From contig CAMJYS010000043.1 in NCBI GenBank assembly GCA_946410005.1, positions 1 to 6,685 on the forward strand: a stretch of 6,685 nt of DNA, given 5' to 3'. Below the pieces are notes generated by a model that worked only from the letters and a program-made list of their open reading frames with translations, was not told the origin of the DNA and did not search any database. A program made the translations under genes and the position numbers. Position 1 is the first letter of the stretch. Each line of letters starts with the position of its first letter. The DNA is from an uncultured Clostridia bacterium (lineage in GTDB: Bacteria > Bacillota > Clostridia > Oscillospirales > Acutalibacteraceae). This document shows, one piece after another, positions 1 to 5,201 of the stretch.

Positions 1-971
1 TTCAAAGAGATTTGACTTCAGAGACTCTTGGTTCTGCTACATTCAACACTCATGAATTCGATGGAGAAAAGTATATACGAACATATTTAATTGTAGTTCA
101 AAATGGAATCAGAGAAAGAATATGCTTGAATACTAGTCTGGTTCAGACCCCATCTTTATCGTTTGACGGAAAAGTTTTTTCTAAAAATCTTCAAGCATAT
201 TCTCCGTTGTATGAATTAAAAGACGGAAAACCTCCTGTTGGATACTATTTAAAAATGGGTTCCAACATATTAGAAAGCGCTATAACGTTAATTACAGAAC
301 ATTGCCGAGCACCTGTTGTTAGAAAAACATTTAGCAAAAATCTTTTAACCGATTTCGTTGCTGATTCAGGTGACGATTGGCTGACTTTCATAAGCGATTT
401 GTTAGGTCAGGCAGAACATCATATAGCACTTTCACCTTCTGGAGAAATTATTTTAGAAAAAGATGTAAAGTTTTCTGAGACAATACCTATATGGGAATTC
501 AATGATGATAACTCGTCTATACTTCTTCCTAGTATAACTATGGAATATGACTTATGCGATATACCTAACACGGTAGAAGTAATTTATTCTGACGATAAAA
601 ATTATATTTTTTCGAGAGCTGTCAATGATGACCCAGACTCACCTACTTCCACTGTGTCTAGAGGTCGTGAAATTCTGGCTAGGGTTACCCAACCGGTTAT
701 CGTAGGTAATCCCACTCAAGAAGAAGTTGATGACTATGCTCAACGAACGCTTGAACAGATGTCAACCGTAACTTATAAACTGAATTATTCTCACGGTTAT
801 TGTCCAGTAACCATAGGTGATTCTATAAGATTAAATTACAAAAAGGCTGGATTATATAACATTAAGGCTAAAGTTATGTCTCAGACCTATAATTGTAGTA
901 AATCAATGTCAGTTTCTGAGACAGCAGCGTTTCCAGTTAATTTGTGGAAAGGAACTATGTACCATGTATAA
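1..971 (+). CDS. Phage tail hub / baseplate protein, 5' truncated
   Basis: The reading frame is open to the left edge (codons from position 3), so the true start lies outside; 322 residues are visible. A TTG at 12 could be called as a start but nothing supports it. The middle and C-terminal parts look like tail hub proteins of Firmicutes siphophages (gp27/XkdQ-like, at the tip of the tail tube). A segment of the type GYYLKMGSNILESA is followed by a helical stretch, then by an NTVEVIYSDD...SRAVNDDPDSPTSTVSRGR region, then by a helix (EEVDDYAQRTLEQM) and a strand-rich end with GYCPVTIGDSIRLNY. That order matches the family as I remember it; no search was run. The gene overlaps the next by 8 nt, which indicates one structural operon. 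The family is fairly secure; the exact baseplate role is inferred. Confidence 0.7.
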   Translation, partial: QRDLTSETLGSATFNTHEFDGEKYIRTYLIVVQNGIRERICLNTSLVQTPSLSFDGKVFSKNLQAYSPLYELKDGKPPVGYYLKMGSNILESAITLITEHCRAPVVRKTFSKNLLTDFVADSGDDWLTFISDLLGQAEHHIALSPSGEIILEKDVKFSETIPIWEFNDDNSSILLPSITMEYDLCDIPNTVEVIYSDDKNYIFSRAVNDDPDSPTSTVSRGREILARVTQPVIVGNPTQEEVDDYAQRTLEQMSTVTYKLNYSHGYCPVTIGDSIRLNYKKAGLYNIKAKVMSQTYNCSKSMSVSETAAFPVNLWKGTMYHV

Positions 972-1866
972 GCTGCCGCCAAACATAGTTAAGACATTTG
1001 CGTCTACGTTTAAAAAAGAAAAACAAAAAACATCATCTACTGTTTATGGATACGCCGTTATAAACGAAGGAAAGATTTATGTTAAGTTGGATGGTTCAAC
1101 CGAATACACTCCAGTGGTTTCAACCATAGATGTTGTTGATGGTGATAGAGTAATAGTTAATATAACAAACCACAGAGCTATGATTGTAAATGATATTTCT
1201 TCTCCTGCAGCTAGAAGTAATTCTGTAGCAGAATTAAAAGGCGAATTATCTGATATAACTGACGTTCATAAAACAGCGTTCGCATTTAAAAGTTTGAACA
1301 ACGTTAAGTTAGAGTCTTTTTATGATTATATGATAAAAAAGGGCTTTATAACTAGATACGTTAAGATGTCTGATGAGACAGAAGAAGCATCTGCTGTGGT
1401 TTTGTTCAACTTATCGTCTGGAGCTGTTATATCTGGTGCTAATATATTAAACAAAAGTATAACTAGCGACAAACTTGCAGAGTCCGTAGCAACAGAGATA
1501 ATTTCTAAAATACCAGATACAGGTTTTGTTGAATTAACGTTACAGTCTAGTTTCGAAAATTACAACGACTCCTCTAAATTAAGTTATCGTGAAATAAATA
1601 ACAGTATGATTTATTTAGATGGGGTTGTTAAAAGAGCAAAAGGTTTAACAAGCAGTCAGATTTTAACTATTATTCCGAGAAATGTTTCACCAAAACACGA
1701 TATGGAATTTATATTTCCATGTGACAATGATAGAATGTGCTATGCTACTTTGTCAACAATAGGTATATTAACTATAACAAGTGTATACGACCAAGATGGA
1801 ACAAAATCTACTGAGCCATTAAATCGTGTTTACATAAATACATCATATACAGTGTGGAGAGGATAA
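964..1866 (+). CDS. Baseplate/tail fibre protein with N-terminal OB-like domain
   Basis: A 300-aa protein whose ATG overlaps the end of the tail hub gene; a purine-rich SD (GGAAAGGA) lies just upstream. Residues about 27-80 (YGYAVINEGKIYVKLDG, then DVVDGDRVIVNITNHRAMI, then ISSPAA) resemble the small beta-barrel/OB domain common at the start of tail-tip and fibre proteins of Firmicutes phages. A helical linker follows (about 87-130), then a repeat-like stretch with GAVISGANILNKSITSDKLAES (fibre-shaft style). The C-terminal beta-rich domain (about 190-300) contains MIYLDGVVKRAKG and ends TSYTVWRG, like the distal domains of fibres that bind the host surface. It probably joins the tail tip to a receptor-binding part. 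The family placement is recalled, not searched. Confidence 0.65.
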   Translation: MYKLPPNIVKTFASTFKKEKQKTSSTVYGYAVINEGKIYVKLDGSTEYTPVVSTIDVVDGDRVIVNITNHRAMIVNDISSPAARSNSVAELKGELSDITDVHKTAFAFKSLNNVKLESFYDYMIKKGFITRYVKMSDETEEASAVVLFNLSSGAVISGANILNKSITSDKLAESVATEIISKIPDTGFVELTLQSSFENYNDSSKLSYREINNSMIYLDGVVKRAKGLTSSQILTIIPRNVSPKHDMEFIFPCDNDRMCYATLSTIGILTITSVYDQDGTKSTEPLNRVYINTSYTVWRG

Positions 1867-1869
1867 CAT

Positions 1870-2136
1870 ATGGATAATACAATTTTAGTTGCTATTCTAT
1901 CCTTTATCGGAACTATAATTGGAACATTCGGCGGTATACTTACGGCGAACAAGCTTACCAATTATAGATTAACTCAGATAGAAAAAAAGATAGAACAGAA
2001 TACATTATCATACGAACACATTGTTTCTGAACTAAGCAACTTACGCACGTCATATGAAGTTAGTTCTGTTAAAATATGTAACTTAGAAAAAAGATTAAAC
2101 AACATAGAAAAGCTAATGGAGGGGAAAGACATATGA
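1870..2136 (+). CDS. XhlA-like membrane-anchored coiled-coil protein (lysis module)
   Basis: An 88-aa protein with GGAGAGG at 1856-1862, 7 nt before ATG. Residues 4-28 form one hydrophobic membrane segment rich in Ile and Gly. Residues about 30-85 are charged and heptad-like (RLTQIEKKIEQ, then NLEKRLNNIEKLMEG), typical of a coiled coil. In haemolysin XhlA-type proteins of Firmicutes phages the membrane segment is usually C-terminal; here it is N-terminal with the coil facing outward or inward, so the match is by layout only. The stop overlaps the holin start (ATGA), so the two are translationally coupled and probably act together at lysis. It could also be an antiholin or a holin accessory protein. 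Confidence 0.6.
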   Translation: MDNTILVAILSFIGTIIGTFGGILTANKLTNYRLTQIEKKIEQNTLSYEHIVSELSNLRTSYEVSSVKICNLEKRLNNIEKLMEGKDI

Positions 2137-2390
2137 AATTAAATTTTAAAGTTAGGTTAAAGAACAAGTTATTTTGGACGACCATGATACCCGCTGTTAT
2201 TTTACTTGTAACGCAGGTATGTAAATTATTCGGTCTCAACTTAGACCTTAGCGGTATATCGTCTTCGTTATTAGATATAGTTTCTACAGTATTTATAATT
2301 TTAACAATTTTAGGTATTGTTAATGACCCGACTACTAACGGTATGTCGGACTCAGACCTCGCAATGACGTACGAAGAGCCTAAACGATAA
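2133..2390 (+). CDS. Phage holin, phi-LC3 family
   Basis: An 85-aa holin that would form membrane lesions at the end of infection and release or activate the endolysin. The whole length fits the phi-LC3 holin family (Pfam Phage_holin_1). The N-terminus is basic (KLNFKVRLKNKLFW) and is followed by a first membrane segment (about 14-34), a short loop LNLDLSGISSSLLDI, a second membrane segment (about 44-62), the hallmark NDPTTNGMSDSD and the ending TYEEPKR. The SD is GGAGGGG at 2118-2124, 8 nt before ATG. The gene starts inside the preceding stop codon (ATGA). Its own stop codon lies inside the promoter-like block of the first array unit. No endolysin follows within the window, although one commonly sits next to this holin. 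Confidence 0.93.
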   Translation: MKLNFKVRLKNKLFWTTMIPAVILLVTQVCKLFGLNLDLSGISSSLLDIVSTVFIILTILGIVNDPTTNGMSDSDLAMTYEEPKR

Positions 2391-2421
2391 AAACATAGTG
2401 TATTATGGAGTAAAATCCATA
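2381..2421 (+). promoter_or_regulatory. Promoter-like block P0 with dyad, overlapping holin stop
   Basis: The first block of the array has TAAACG at 2381-2386 in the -35-like place, 14 nt, then TATTAT at 2401-2406. The holin TAA (2388-2390) lies inside the spacer. A perfect dyad TATGGA (2404-2409) / TCCATA (2416-2421) follows. Its -35-like part is the weakest of all copies, and no terminator precedes it, so this unit can also be read from the tail/lysis operon. AGGAGG sits at 2433-2438. Confidence 0.6.
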
Positions 2422-2443
2422 CTTTATATTTTAGGAGGATGCT

Positions 2444-2632
2444 ATGAATAACATCGTTGACAAAATAATCGAAAAAGGTTTGTGTGTTGTTGCAGGAGCA
2501 CTATTAGGGTTGTTTATATCTAAAAAGGTATACGACGTCAATAGTGATTCCTATATTAACGACATGGCAAATATACAGTGTAAACTGGATGACATTGATA
2601 GCAAAGTTCAGGTCATTAAAGACAGAAAGTAA
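2444..2632 (+). CDS. Small membrane protein, 62 aa (array unit 0)
   Basis: Unrecognised. Residues about 11-26 are hydrophobic (LCVVAGALLGLFI), giving one membrane segment with basic KK at its end. The remainder (about 30-62) is polar and heptad-like (MANIQCKLDDIDSKVQVIKD), so an anchored short coiled coil is likely; in layout it resembles the XhlA-like protein two genes upstream. ATG at 2444 is chosen because AGGAGG (2433-2438) is 5 nt away; a closer ATG at 2439 directly abuts the SD and gives only ATG-CTA-TGA. It is the first gene of the array, driven by P0 or by read-through from the holin operon, and is closed by terminator T1. Confidence 0.8.
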   Translation: MNNIVDKIIEKGLCVVAGALLGLFISKKVYDVNSDSYINDMANIQCKLDDIDSKVQVIKDRK

Positions 2633-2650
2633 AAAGTAAAACCAAAACTA

Positions 2651-2687
2651 GGACACTCACTTGAAAAACAGTGGGTGTTCTTTTTTT
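2651..2687 (+). terminator. Terminator T1
   Basis: Stem GGACACTCAC / GTGGGTGTTC (10 bp with two G·T pairs), loop TTGAAAAACA, then seven T. The A-rich flank on the left (AAAACCAAAA) would give a T-rich tail on the other strand, so it may work in both directions. Confidence 0.9.
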
Positions 2688-2724
2688 ACCAGAAAAACAA
2701 GTTGTTTTATGGGATAAACTCCCA
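2685..2724 (+). promoter_or_regulatory. Promoter-like block P1 (ACC/TTTTAT subtype) with dyad
   Basis: TTTACC (2685-2690), 14 nt, TTTTAT (2705-2710). The T-run of T1 runs straight into the -35-like hexamer. The dyad TGGGA (2710-2714) / TCCCA (2720-2724) has a 5-nt loop. GGAGG at 2740-2744 is 8 nt before the gene start. Confidence 0.6.
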
Positions 2725-2752
2725 AAGATTTATATTTTCGGAGGAATATTTT

Positions 2753-3094
2753 ATGGACACGAAAACGATTGAAGTATTAATGAGGAAAATCGAAGACATC
2801 TTGAACGAAACTAAAGACTATTGGACACGGCATTTTTCCAGAATGTTCGATGGTAAATACACGATTACTCGTGCAGATAAAAACTTGGATACGCGAGAAG
2901 TAGATATCGAGTTTATAGACGACGGGTTTAAAAATGAAGTTGTATTTAAGCTTTGGGACTATGACGAATATACTGACAGTAGTGTTTGGAGGATTAGAAC
3001 ACGTTCGGAGGCTGGTATAGAGAAAGCAAAAGTACTTCTTTCGTATATTACGTTACTATACGAATATAATGAAAAGGTCCTATCAGAAAAATAA
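2753..3094 (+). CDS. Hypothetical protein, 113 aa, member of array paralogue group A
   Basis: Unrecognised, no signal peptide or membrane segment, acidic. The start at 2753 is set by GGAGG 8 nt upstream; the frame stays open back into the terminator, but that stretch is the module itself. Layout: N-terminal amphipathic helix (about 4-31, with Trp24), several predicted strands (about 35-68, ending VVFKLW at 63-68), a strand WRIRTR (79-84) and a C-terminal helix (about 86-110). The 94-aa gene at 3171 and the 121-aa gene at 3676 show the same order, a Trp at about 24-27 and a V-x-F-(E/K)-(L/M) strand, so I infer a divergent paralogue group with an alpha-beta-alpha fold. Function unknown. Confidence 0.8.
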   Translation: MDTKTIEVLMRKIEDILNETKDYWTRHFSRMFDGKYTITRADKNLDTREVDIEFIDDGFKNEVVFKLWDYDEYTDSSVWRIRTRSEAGIEKAKVLLSYITLLYEYNEKVLSEK

Positions 3095-3110
3095 AATCTA
3101 AAACGAGTTT

Positions 3111-3144
3111 AGGGCACTCACTTGAAAAACAGTGGGTGTTCTTT
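3111..3144 (+). terminator. Terminator T2
   Basis: Stem AGGGCACTCAC / GTGGGTGTTCT with loop TTGAAAAACA. The T-run is short (CTTTG), so it is one of the weaker copies. This matters because the following gene has no promoter block of its own. Confidence 0.82.
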
Positions 3145-3170
3145 GTTTATATTTTTGGAGGAAATATTTT

Positions 3171-3455
3171 ATGATTAGCAACAAAAAAGAAGACACTATC
3201 ATGAATTTTATGGACACACTTGAAATAACTAAGAATTTTTGGATTAACAAATTAAGTAAACTAGAAGGATATAGATTCATTATAGCTGGTCATGATGAAT
3301 ATAAATGTAATTTTCACATCTTATTTTATTTATATAATGTACCGTATGGAGTAATATTCGAGATGACTGATAAAAAAGAATGGGATGTTCGGGTTCTTTC
3401 AACAAGACATGAGATGGCGTCTATTCTTTGTAGCGCTATTAAAGGAGAACTGTAG
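3171..3455 (+). CDS. Hypothetical protein, 94 aa, array paralogue group A
   Basis: Unrecognised soluble protein. ATG 3171 lies 9 nt after GGAGG (3157-3161), the same place as in the other units; later in-frame Met codons at 3201 and 3210 are possible but lack an SD. Helix about 5-31 with Trp24, strands GYRFIIAG (33-40), NFHILFYLY (47-55), GVIFEM (60-65), WDVRVL (71-76), then a C-terminal helix. This order mirrors the 113-aa and 121-aa neighbours, although residue identity is low. The unit lacks the promoter-like block: terminator sequence passes straight into the ATATTTTTGGAGG leader, so expression would depend on read-through of T2. It ends in TAG, unlike the TAA of the other array genes. 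Confidence 0.78.
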   Translation: MISNKKEDTIMNFMDTLEITKNFWINKLSKLEGYRFIIAGHDEYKCNFHILFYLYNVPYGVIFEMTDKKEWDVRVLSTRHEMASILCSAIKGEL

Positions 3456-3575
3456 GATTTAAAATAAGGAACTCTTTAACGATAAAAACATAAAGGGAGG
3501 AAGAAAAAGAGAAAACGCACTTCTGAACTATATTTTGTCGGTATACGACCAGAAATAAGTGTAACAACAAACCAA
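3456..3575 (+). pseudogene. Decayed array unit (relic promoter block and SD, no gene)
   Basis: After the 94-aa gene comes a damaged module. TTAACGATAAAAACAT (3476-3491) matches the promoter-like block, but it jumps directly to AAAGGGAGG (3492-3500), losing TWTTATGG and the dyad. No ATG follows before the next terminator, and only trivial TTG or GTG frames exist. The segment TCTTTAAC just before it may be the tail of a lost terminator. I read it as the remains of a unit whose gene was deleted or eroded. Confidence 0.65.
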
Positions 3576-3576
3576 A

Positions 3577-3611
3577 GGCACTCACTTGAAAAACAGTGGG
3601 TGTTCTTTTTT
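3577..3611 (+). terminator. Terminator T4
   Basis: Core stem GGCACTCAC / GTGGGTGTT, loop TTGAAAAACA, then CTTTTTT. Its last T residues are also the first residues of the TTGACG of the next block. Confidence 0.88.
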
Positions 3612-3652
3612 GACGATAAAAACATATGCTATTATGGGATAAAATCCTAATA
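3610..3652 (+). promoter_or_regulatory. Promoter-like block P4 with bulged dyad
   Basis: TTGACG (3610-3615), 14 nt, TATTAT (3630-3635) preceded by TGC, which fits an extended -10. Dyad: TATTA (3630-3634) with TAATA (3648-3652) and GGAT (3637-3640) with ATCC (3644-3647), loop AAA, a two-base bulge on the left arm. GGAGG at 3661-3665. Confidence 0.65.
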
Positions 3653-3675
3653 GAATTTTTGGAGGACTTTTTATT

Positions 3676-4041
3676 ATGAAATTCTATCTGACAAAAAAAG
3701 ATGAAAACGTAAAGGCAGCTTTTCAGGCTCAGGCCGAAGAAGTTGAAGAGAATTGGAAGCTCTTCTTTGATAAAACGTTTGCAACGTTTGAAGATTACAA
3801 GATGGTTGACCACCACTCGGATTATGAAACGTGTACGACTTGGTACACATTCACTTTCGATGGCGATTACTATAAAGTAATGTTCGAACTCGCGAAAGTT
3901 GGAAAAAATGGGAGCGTGAAAAAACTCAATTTCAGCGTCTACGGACTTGATGTATGGAAAAGTGTGATAATACGGAATTACATTAGGGATGTATTGAAAA
4001 AATGTAAGAAAGAGATGAAGAAAGAGATGAAGAAAAACTAA
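3676..4041 (+). CDS. Hypothetical protein, 121 aa, array paralogue group A
   Basis: Unrecognised soluble protein; ATG is 10 nt after GGAGG (3661-3665). N-terminal helix about 8-36 including Trp27, strands about 41-47 and 54-62 (TTWYTFTF), YYKVMFEL (65-72), KKLNFSVYG (82-90), then a C-terminal helix (91-120). The arrangement matches the 113-aa and 94-aa genes, so a shared origin is inferred. It differs in a lysine-rich tail (KKEMKKEMKKN) made by a 12-bp tandem repeat. The unit is complete, with P4 in front and T5 behind. Function unknown; the basic tail could contact nucleic acid or membrane, but that is only a guess. Confidence 0.8.
   Translation: MKFYLTKKDENVKAAFQAQAEEVEENWKLFFDKTFATFEDYKMVDHHSDYETCTTWYTFTFDGDYYKVMFELAKVGKNGSVKKLNFSVYGLDVWKSVIIRNYIRDVLKKCKKEMKKEMKKN
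4006..4035 (+). repeat. 12-bp tandem repeat in the 3' end of the 121-aa gene
   Basis: AAGAAAGAGATG occurs twice in a row (4006-4017, 4018-4029), followed by half a copy (AAGAAA, 4030-4035). It encodes KKEM KKEM KK, so the protein tail can lengthen or shorten by four residues through slippage without a frameshift. Confidence 0.9.
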
Positions 4042-4060
4042 ACAGGAACGAACCCAATAA

Positions 4061-4099
4061 GGGCACTCACTTGCTTGAAAAACAGTGAGTGTTCTTTTT
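4061..4099 (+). terminator. Terminator T5 (loop enlarged by duplication)
   Basis: Stem GGGCACTCAC (4061-4070) / GTGAGTGTTC (4085-4094), then five T. The loop is TTGCTTGAAAAACA, 14 nt instead of 10, from a 4-bp duplication (CTTGCTTG). The stem carries A-T where most copies have G·T. Confidence 0.88.
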
Positions 4100-4135
4100 A
4101 ACGATAAAAACATATACTATTATGGAGTAAAATCC
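4098..4135 (+). promoter_or_regulatory. Promoter-like block P5
   Basis: TTAACG (4098-4103), 14 nt, TATTAT (4118-4123). The dyad is reduced to GGA (4124-4126) / TCC (4133-4135). AGGAGG at 4154-4159. Confidence 0.6.
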
Positions 4136-4166
4136 GAAATATTTTTGACATTTAGGAGGCAAAAAC

Positions 4167-4313
4167 ATGGTAACAATAGCAATATTGTCAATATTGTTGT
4201 TAGCAGTGATAGGGGGAATTGTATTAAGTTACATACCTTATATCTTAATAGCAATAATGGCGGCATCTGTTATTTTATTAACAGTGGCAGTCTGCAAATG
4301 GATTGTAAAATAA
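4167..4313 (+). CDS. Membrane microprotein, 48 aa, two membrane segments
   Basis: Unrecognised and short enough to be missed by usual length limits; an overlapping frame is longer but lacks an SD-linked start. ATG is 7 nt after AGGAGG (4154-4159). Nearly the whole protein is hydrophobic: segment 1 about residues 2-19 (TIAILSILLLAVIGGIVL), a turn SYIPY, segment 2 about 25-43, ending CKWIVK. This hairpin form with a basic end resembles small holin-like or pinholin-like proteins and small superinfection-exclusion proteins, but no family motif is seen. It is a complete unit with its own P5 and T6. Confidence 0.8.
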   Translation: MVTIAILSILLLAVIGGIVLSYIPYILIAIMAASVILLTVAVCKWIVK

Positions 4314-4332
4314 AGGATAAAACCCAAAACTA

Positions 4333-4368
4333 GAGCACTCACTTGAAAAACAGTGAGTGTTCTTTTTT
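4333..4368 (+). terminator. Terminator T6
   Basis: Stem GAGCACTCAC / GTGAGTGTTC with fully paired CACTCAC/GTGAGTG core, loop TTGAAAAACA, six T. One of the strongest copies. Confidence 0.9.
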
Positions 4369-4409
4369 GACGATAAAAACATCGTGTATTATGGGATAAA
4401 TACCTAATA
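4367..4409 (+). promoter_or_regulatory. Promoter-like block P6 with dyad
   Basis: TTGACG (4367-4372), 14 nt, TATTAT (4387-4392). The spacer here contains a local inverted repeat ACGAT/ATCGT (4370-4374 and 4381-4384 region). Dyad TATTA...GG / CC TAATA ends at 4409. AGGAGG at 4419-4424. Confidence 0.62.
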
Positions 4410-4429
4410 AATATTGTAGGAGGAAAGAT

Positions 4430-4495
4430 ATGATTATTGGAATAATACTCTTAGTCATGGGAGTATATTTGATAGTATCTAACGGACAAAAATAA
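4430..4495 (+). CDS. Membrane microprotein, 21 aa
   Basis: A very short gene placed exactly where each unit carries its gene: AGGAGG (4419-4424) is 5 nt before ATG, and TAA is followed by the usual A-rich lead-in and terminator T7. Residues 2-17 (IIGIILLVMGVYLIVS) form a single membrane segment, followed by a short polar end NGQK. No homology can be judged at this length. The case for its reality is positional: complete module on both sides, in-frame ATG and TAA, clean hydrophobic composition. It could alternatively be a decayed remnant of a longer membrane protein. Confidence 0.65.
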   Translation: MIIGIILLVMGVYLIVSNGQK

Positions 4496-4512
4496 AATAG
4501 GTAAACCGAAAA

Positions 4513-4547
4513 GGCACTCACTTGAAAAACAGTGGGTGTTCTTTTTT
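4513..4547 (+). terminator. Terminator T7
   Basis: GGCACTCAC / GTGGGTGTT stem, loop TTGAAAAACA, CTTTTTT. It is the last copy with the AAAAACA loop; the four copies downstream have AAATACA. Confidence 0.88.
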
Positions 4548-4601
4548 GACGAAAAAAACATGTGCTATTATGGAGTAAATATATGATATAGTGTTATTAT
4601 G
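4546..4601 (+). promoter_or_regulatory. Promoter-like block P7 with duplicated -10-like element
   Basis: TTGACG (4546-4551), 14 nt, TATTAT (4566-4571) with TGC in front. A second near-copy GTGTTATTATG (4591-4601) lies 28 nt after GTGCTATTATG (4563-4573 region). No clear dyad. AAAGGAGG follows at 4602-4609. Confidence 0.6.
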
Positions 4602-4603
4602 AA

Positions 4604-4652
4604 AGGAGGAAACTTATGTAATAAACTAAAGTCTCATATTTTTGTTTTCCTT
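4604..4652 (+). other. Empty array unit: SD followed by ATG-TAA-TAA
   Basis: The unit has a full promoter-like block and a strong SD (AAAGGAGG, 4602-4609). The ATG at the normal spacing (4616-4618) is followed at once by TAA TAA (4619-4624). About 28 nt then lead into terminator T8. An upstream ATG at 4599 opens 25 codons that run into the terminator, but it has no SD and its sequence is the SD and terminator themselves. I read this as a gene-less unit, possibly an intact empty site, a deletion product, or a short non-coding transcript of about 100 nt. Confidence 0.6.
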
Positions 4653-4688
4653 GGGCACTCACTTGAAATACAGTGAGTGTTCCTTTTT
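4653..4688 (+). terminator. Terminator T8
   Basis: GGGCACTCAC (4653-4662) / GTGAGTGTTC (4673-4682), loop TTGAAATACA, then CTTTTT. First copy with the AAATACA loop. Confidence 0.88.
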
Positions 4689-4733
4689 GACGAGAAAAAC
4701 ATGTGCTATTATGGGATAGATAGAATCCTAATA
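4687..4733 (+). promoter_or_regulatory. Promoter-like block P8 with long-loop dyad
   Basis: TTGACG (4687-4692), 14 nt, TATTAT (4707-4712) preceded by TGC. Dyad TATTA...GGAT (to 4717) / ATCCTAATA (4725-4733). The loop AGATAGA is 4 nt longer than in P4 while both arms are kept. GGAGG at 4748-4752. Confidence 0.65.
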
Positions 4734-4761
4734 ATTTTTTATATTTTGGAGGAAAATTTTT

Positions 4762-4902
4762 ATGGCAACTTTAATTATTCTCGGACTGGTTTGTTCTTTT
4801 GCTGGAGGCGTGCTTAGCGCCATAGGAAACAAAAAACAACAACGTAAGATGATAAGAGAAGAAGTTCGTAAAGTTTACATTCACGGATTGAAGAAAAAAT
4901 AA
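4762..4902 (+). CDS. Small membrane protein, 46 aa
   Basis: Unrecognised. ATG is 9 nt after GGAGG (4748-4752). Residues 2-20 (ATLIILGLVCSFAGGVLSA) form one membrane segment; residues 23-46 are strongly basic (NKKQQRKMIREEVRKVYI, then GLKKK), so by the positive-inside rule the tail should be cytoplasmic. The composition is that of small phage membrane proteins of unknown role. It has its own P8 and ends before T9. Confidence 0.78.
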   Translation: MATLIILGLVCSFAGGVLSAIGNKKQQRKMIREEVRKVYIHGLKKK

Positions 4903-4920
4903 GGATTATCAAAAACCAAA

Positions 4921-4955
4921 GGCACTCACTTGAAATACAGTGGGTGTTCTTGTTT
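4921..4955 (+). terminator. Terminator T9 (interrupted T-run)
   Basis: GGCACTCAC / GTGGGTGTT, loop TTGAAATACA. The T-run is broken by G (CTTGTTT), as in T11, so read-through may be higher. AAAAACCAAA lies on the left. Confidence 0.82.
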
Positions 4956-4996
4956 GACCATAAAAACATGTCGTTTTATGGGATAAATACCAAAAA
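4954..4996 (+). promoter_or_regulatory. Promoter-like block P9 (ACC/TTTTAT subtype) with dyad
   Basis: TTGACC (4954-4959), 14 nt, TTTTAT (4974-4979). Two dyads share the TTTTATGG arm: CCATAAAA on the left (4958-4965) and CCAAAA on the right (4990-4995). GGAGG at 5010-5014. Confidence 0.62.
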
Positions 4997-5020
4997 TTAT
5001 ATTTTTATTGGAGGATTATT

Positions 5021-5191
5021 ATGTTCACCGGAGCATGGAAAGCGCTTGTGGAAATTATTTATAATACAACAGGAAGTTTGTTTGTAGGAGTATATCTGTA
5101 CGCGTTACTAACATTGATAGAGATAATTTCATTAAGCGTTATAATTATGCATATCGCTGAAAAAATAAGAACAAGAAAAAGAAAAAGATAA
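5021..5191 (+). CDS. Small membrane protein, 56 aa
   Basis: Unrecognised. ATG follows GGAGG by 6 nt. Residues about 8-30 are moderately hydrophobic, and about 20-46 form a strong membrane segment (LFVGVYLYALLTLIEIISLS, then VIIM). The protein ends in a highly basic tail (KIRTRKRKRKR-like, residues 48-56), predicted cytoplasmic. It may cross the membrane once or as a short hairpin. The combination of membrane segment and basic tail is shared with the 46-aa neighbour, although the sequences are not similar. Complete unit between P9 and T10. Confidence 0.78.
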   Translation: MFTGAWKALVEIIYNTTGSLFVGVYLYALLTLIEIISLSVIIMHIAEKIRTRKRKR

Positions 5192-5201
5192 GGTGTTAAC
5201 C

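Noticed and set aside
2675..2752. N-terminal extensions of array genes into the module (also before 3171, 5305, 5613)
   Set aside because: The frames are open only because the module happens to lack stops; the extension would begin inside a terminator without an SD, whereas an ATG lies at correct distance from GGAGG in every unit.
3098..3280. Short - strand frames at 3098-3280, 4339-4521 and 5724-5918
   Set aside because: They overlap modules or real genes in antisense, have no ribosome binding site and no recognisable composition.
3439..4113. Long open frame on the - strand (224 codons) across the 121-aa gene
   Set aside because: It crosses two modules, translating the terminator and promoter repeats, and is the antisense shadow of an SD-started gene.
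4085..4333. 82-codon + strand frame over the 48-aa microprotein gene
   Set aside because: It starts in terminator T5 with GTG, has no SD, and its product is polar and low-complexity, while the other frame has SD, ATG and a clean membrane protein.
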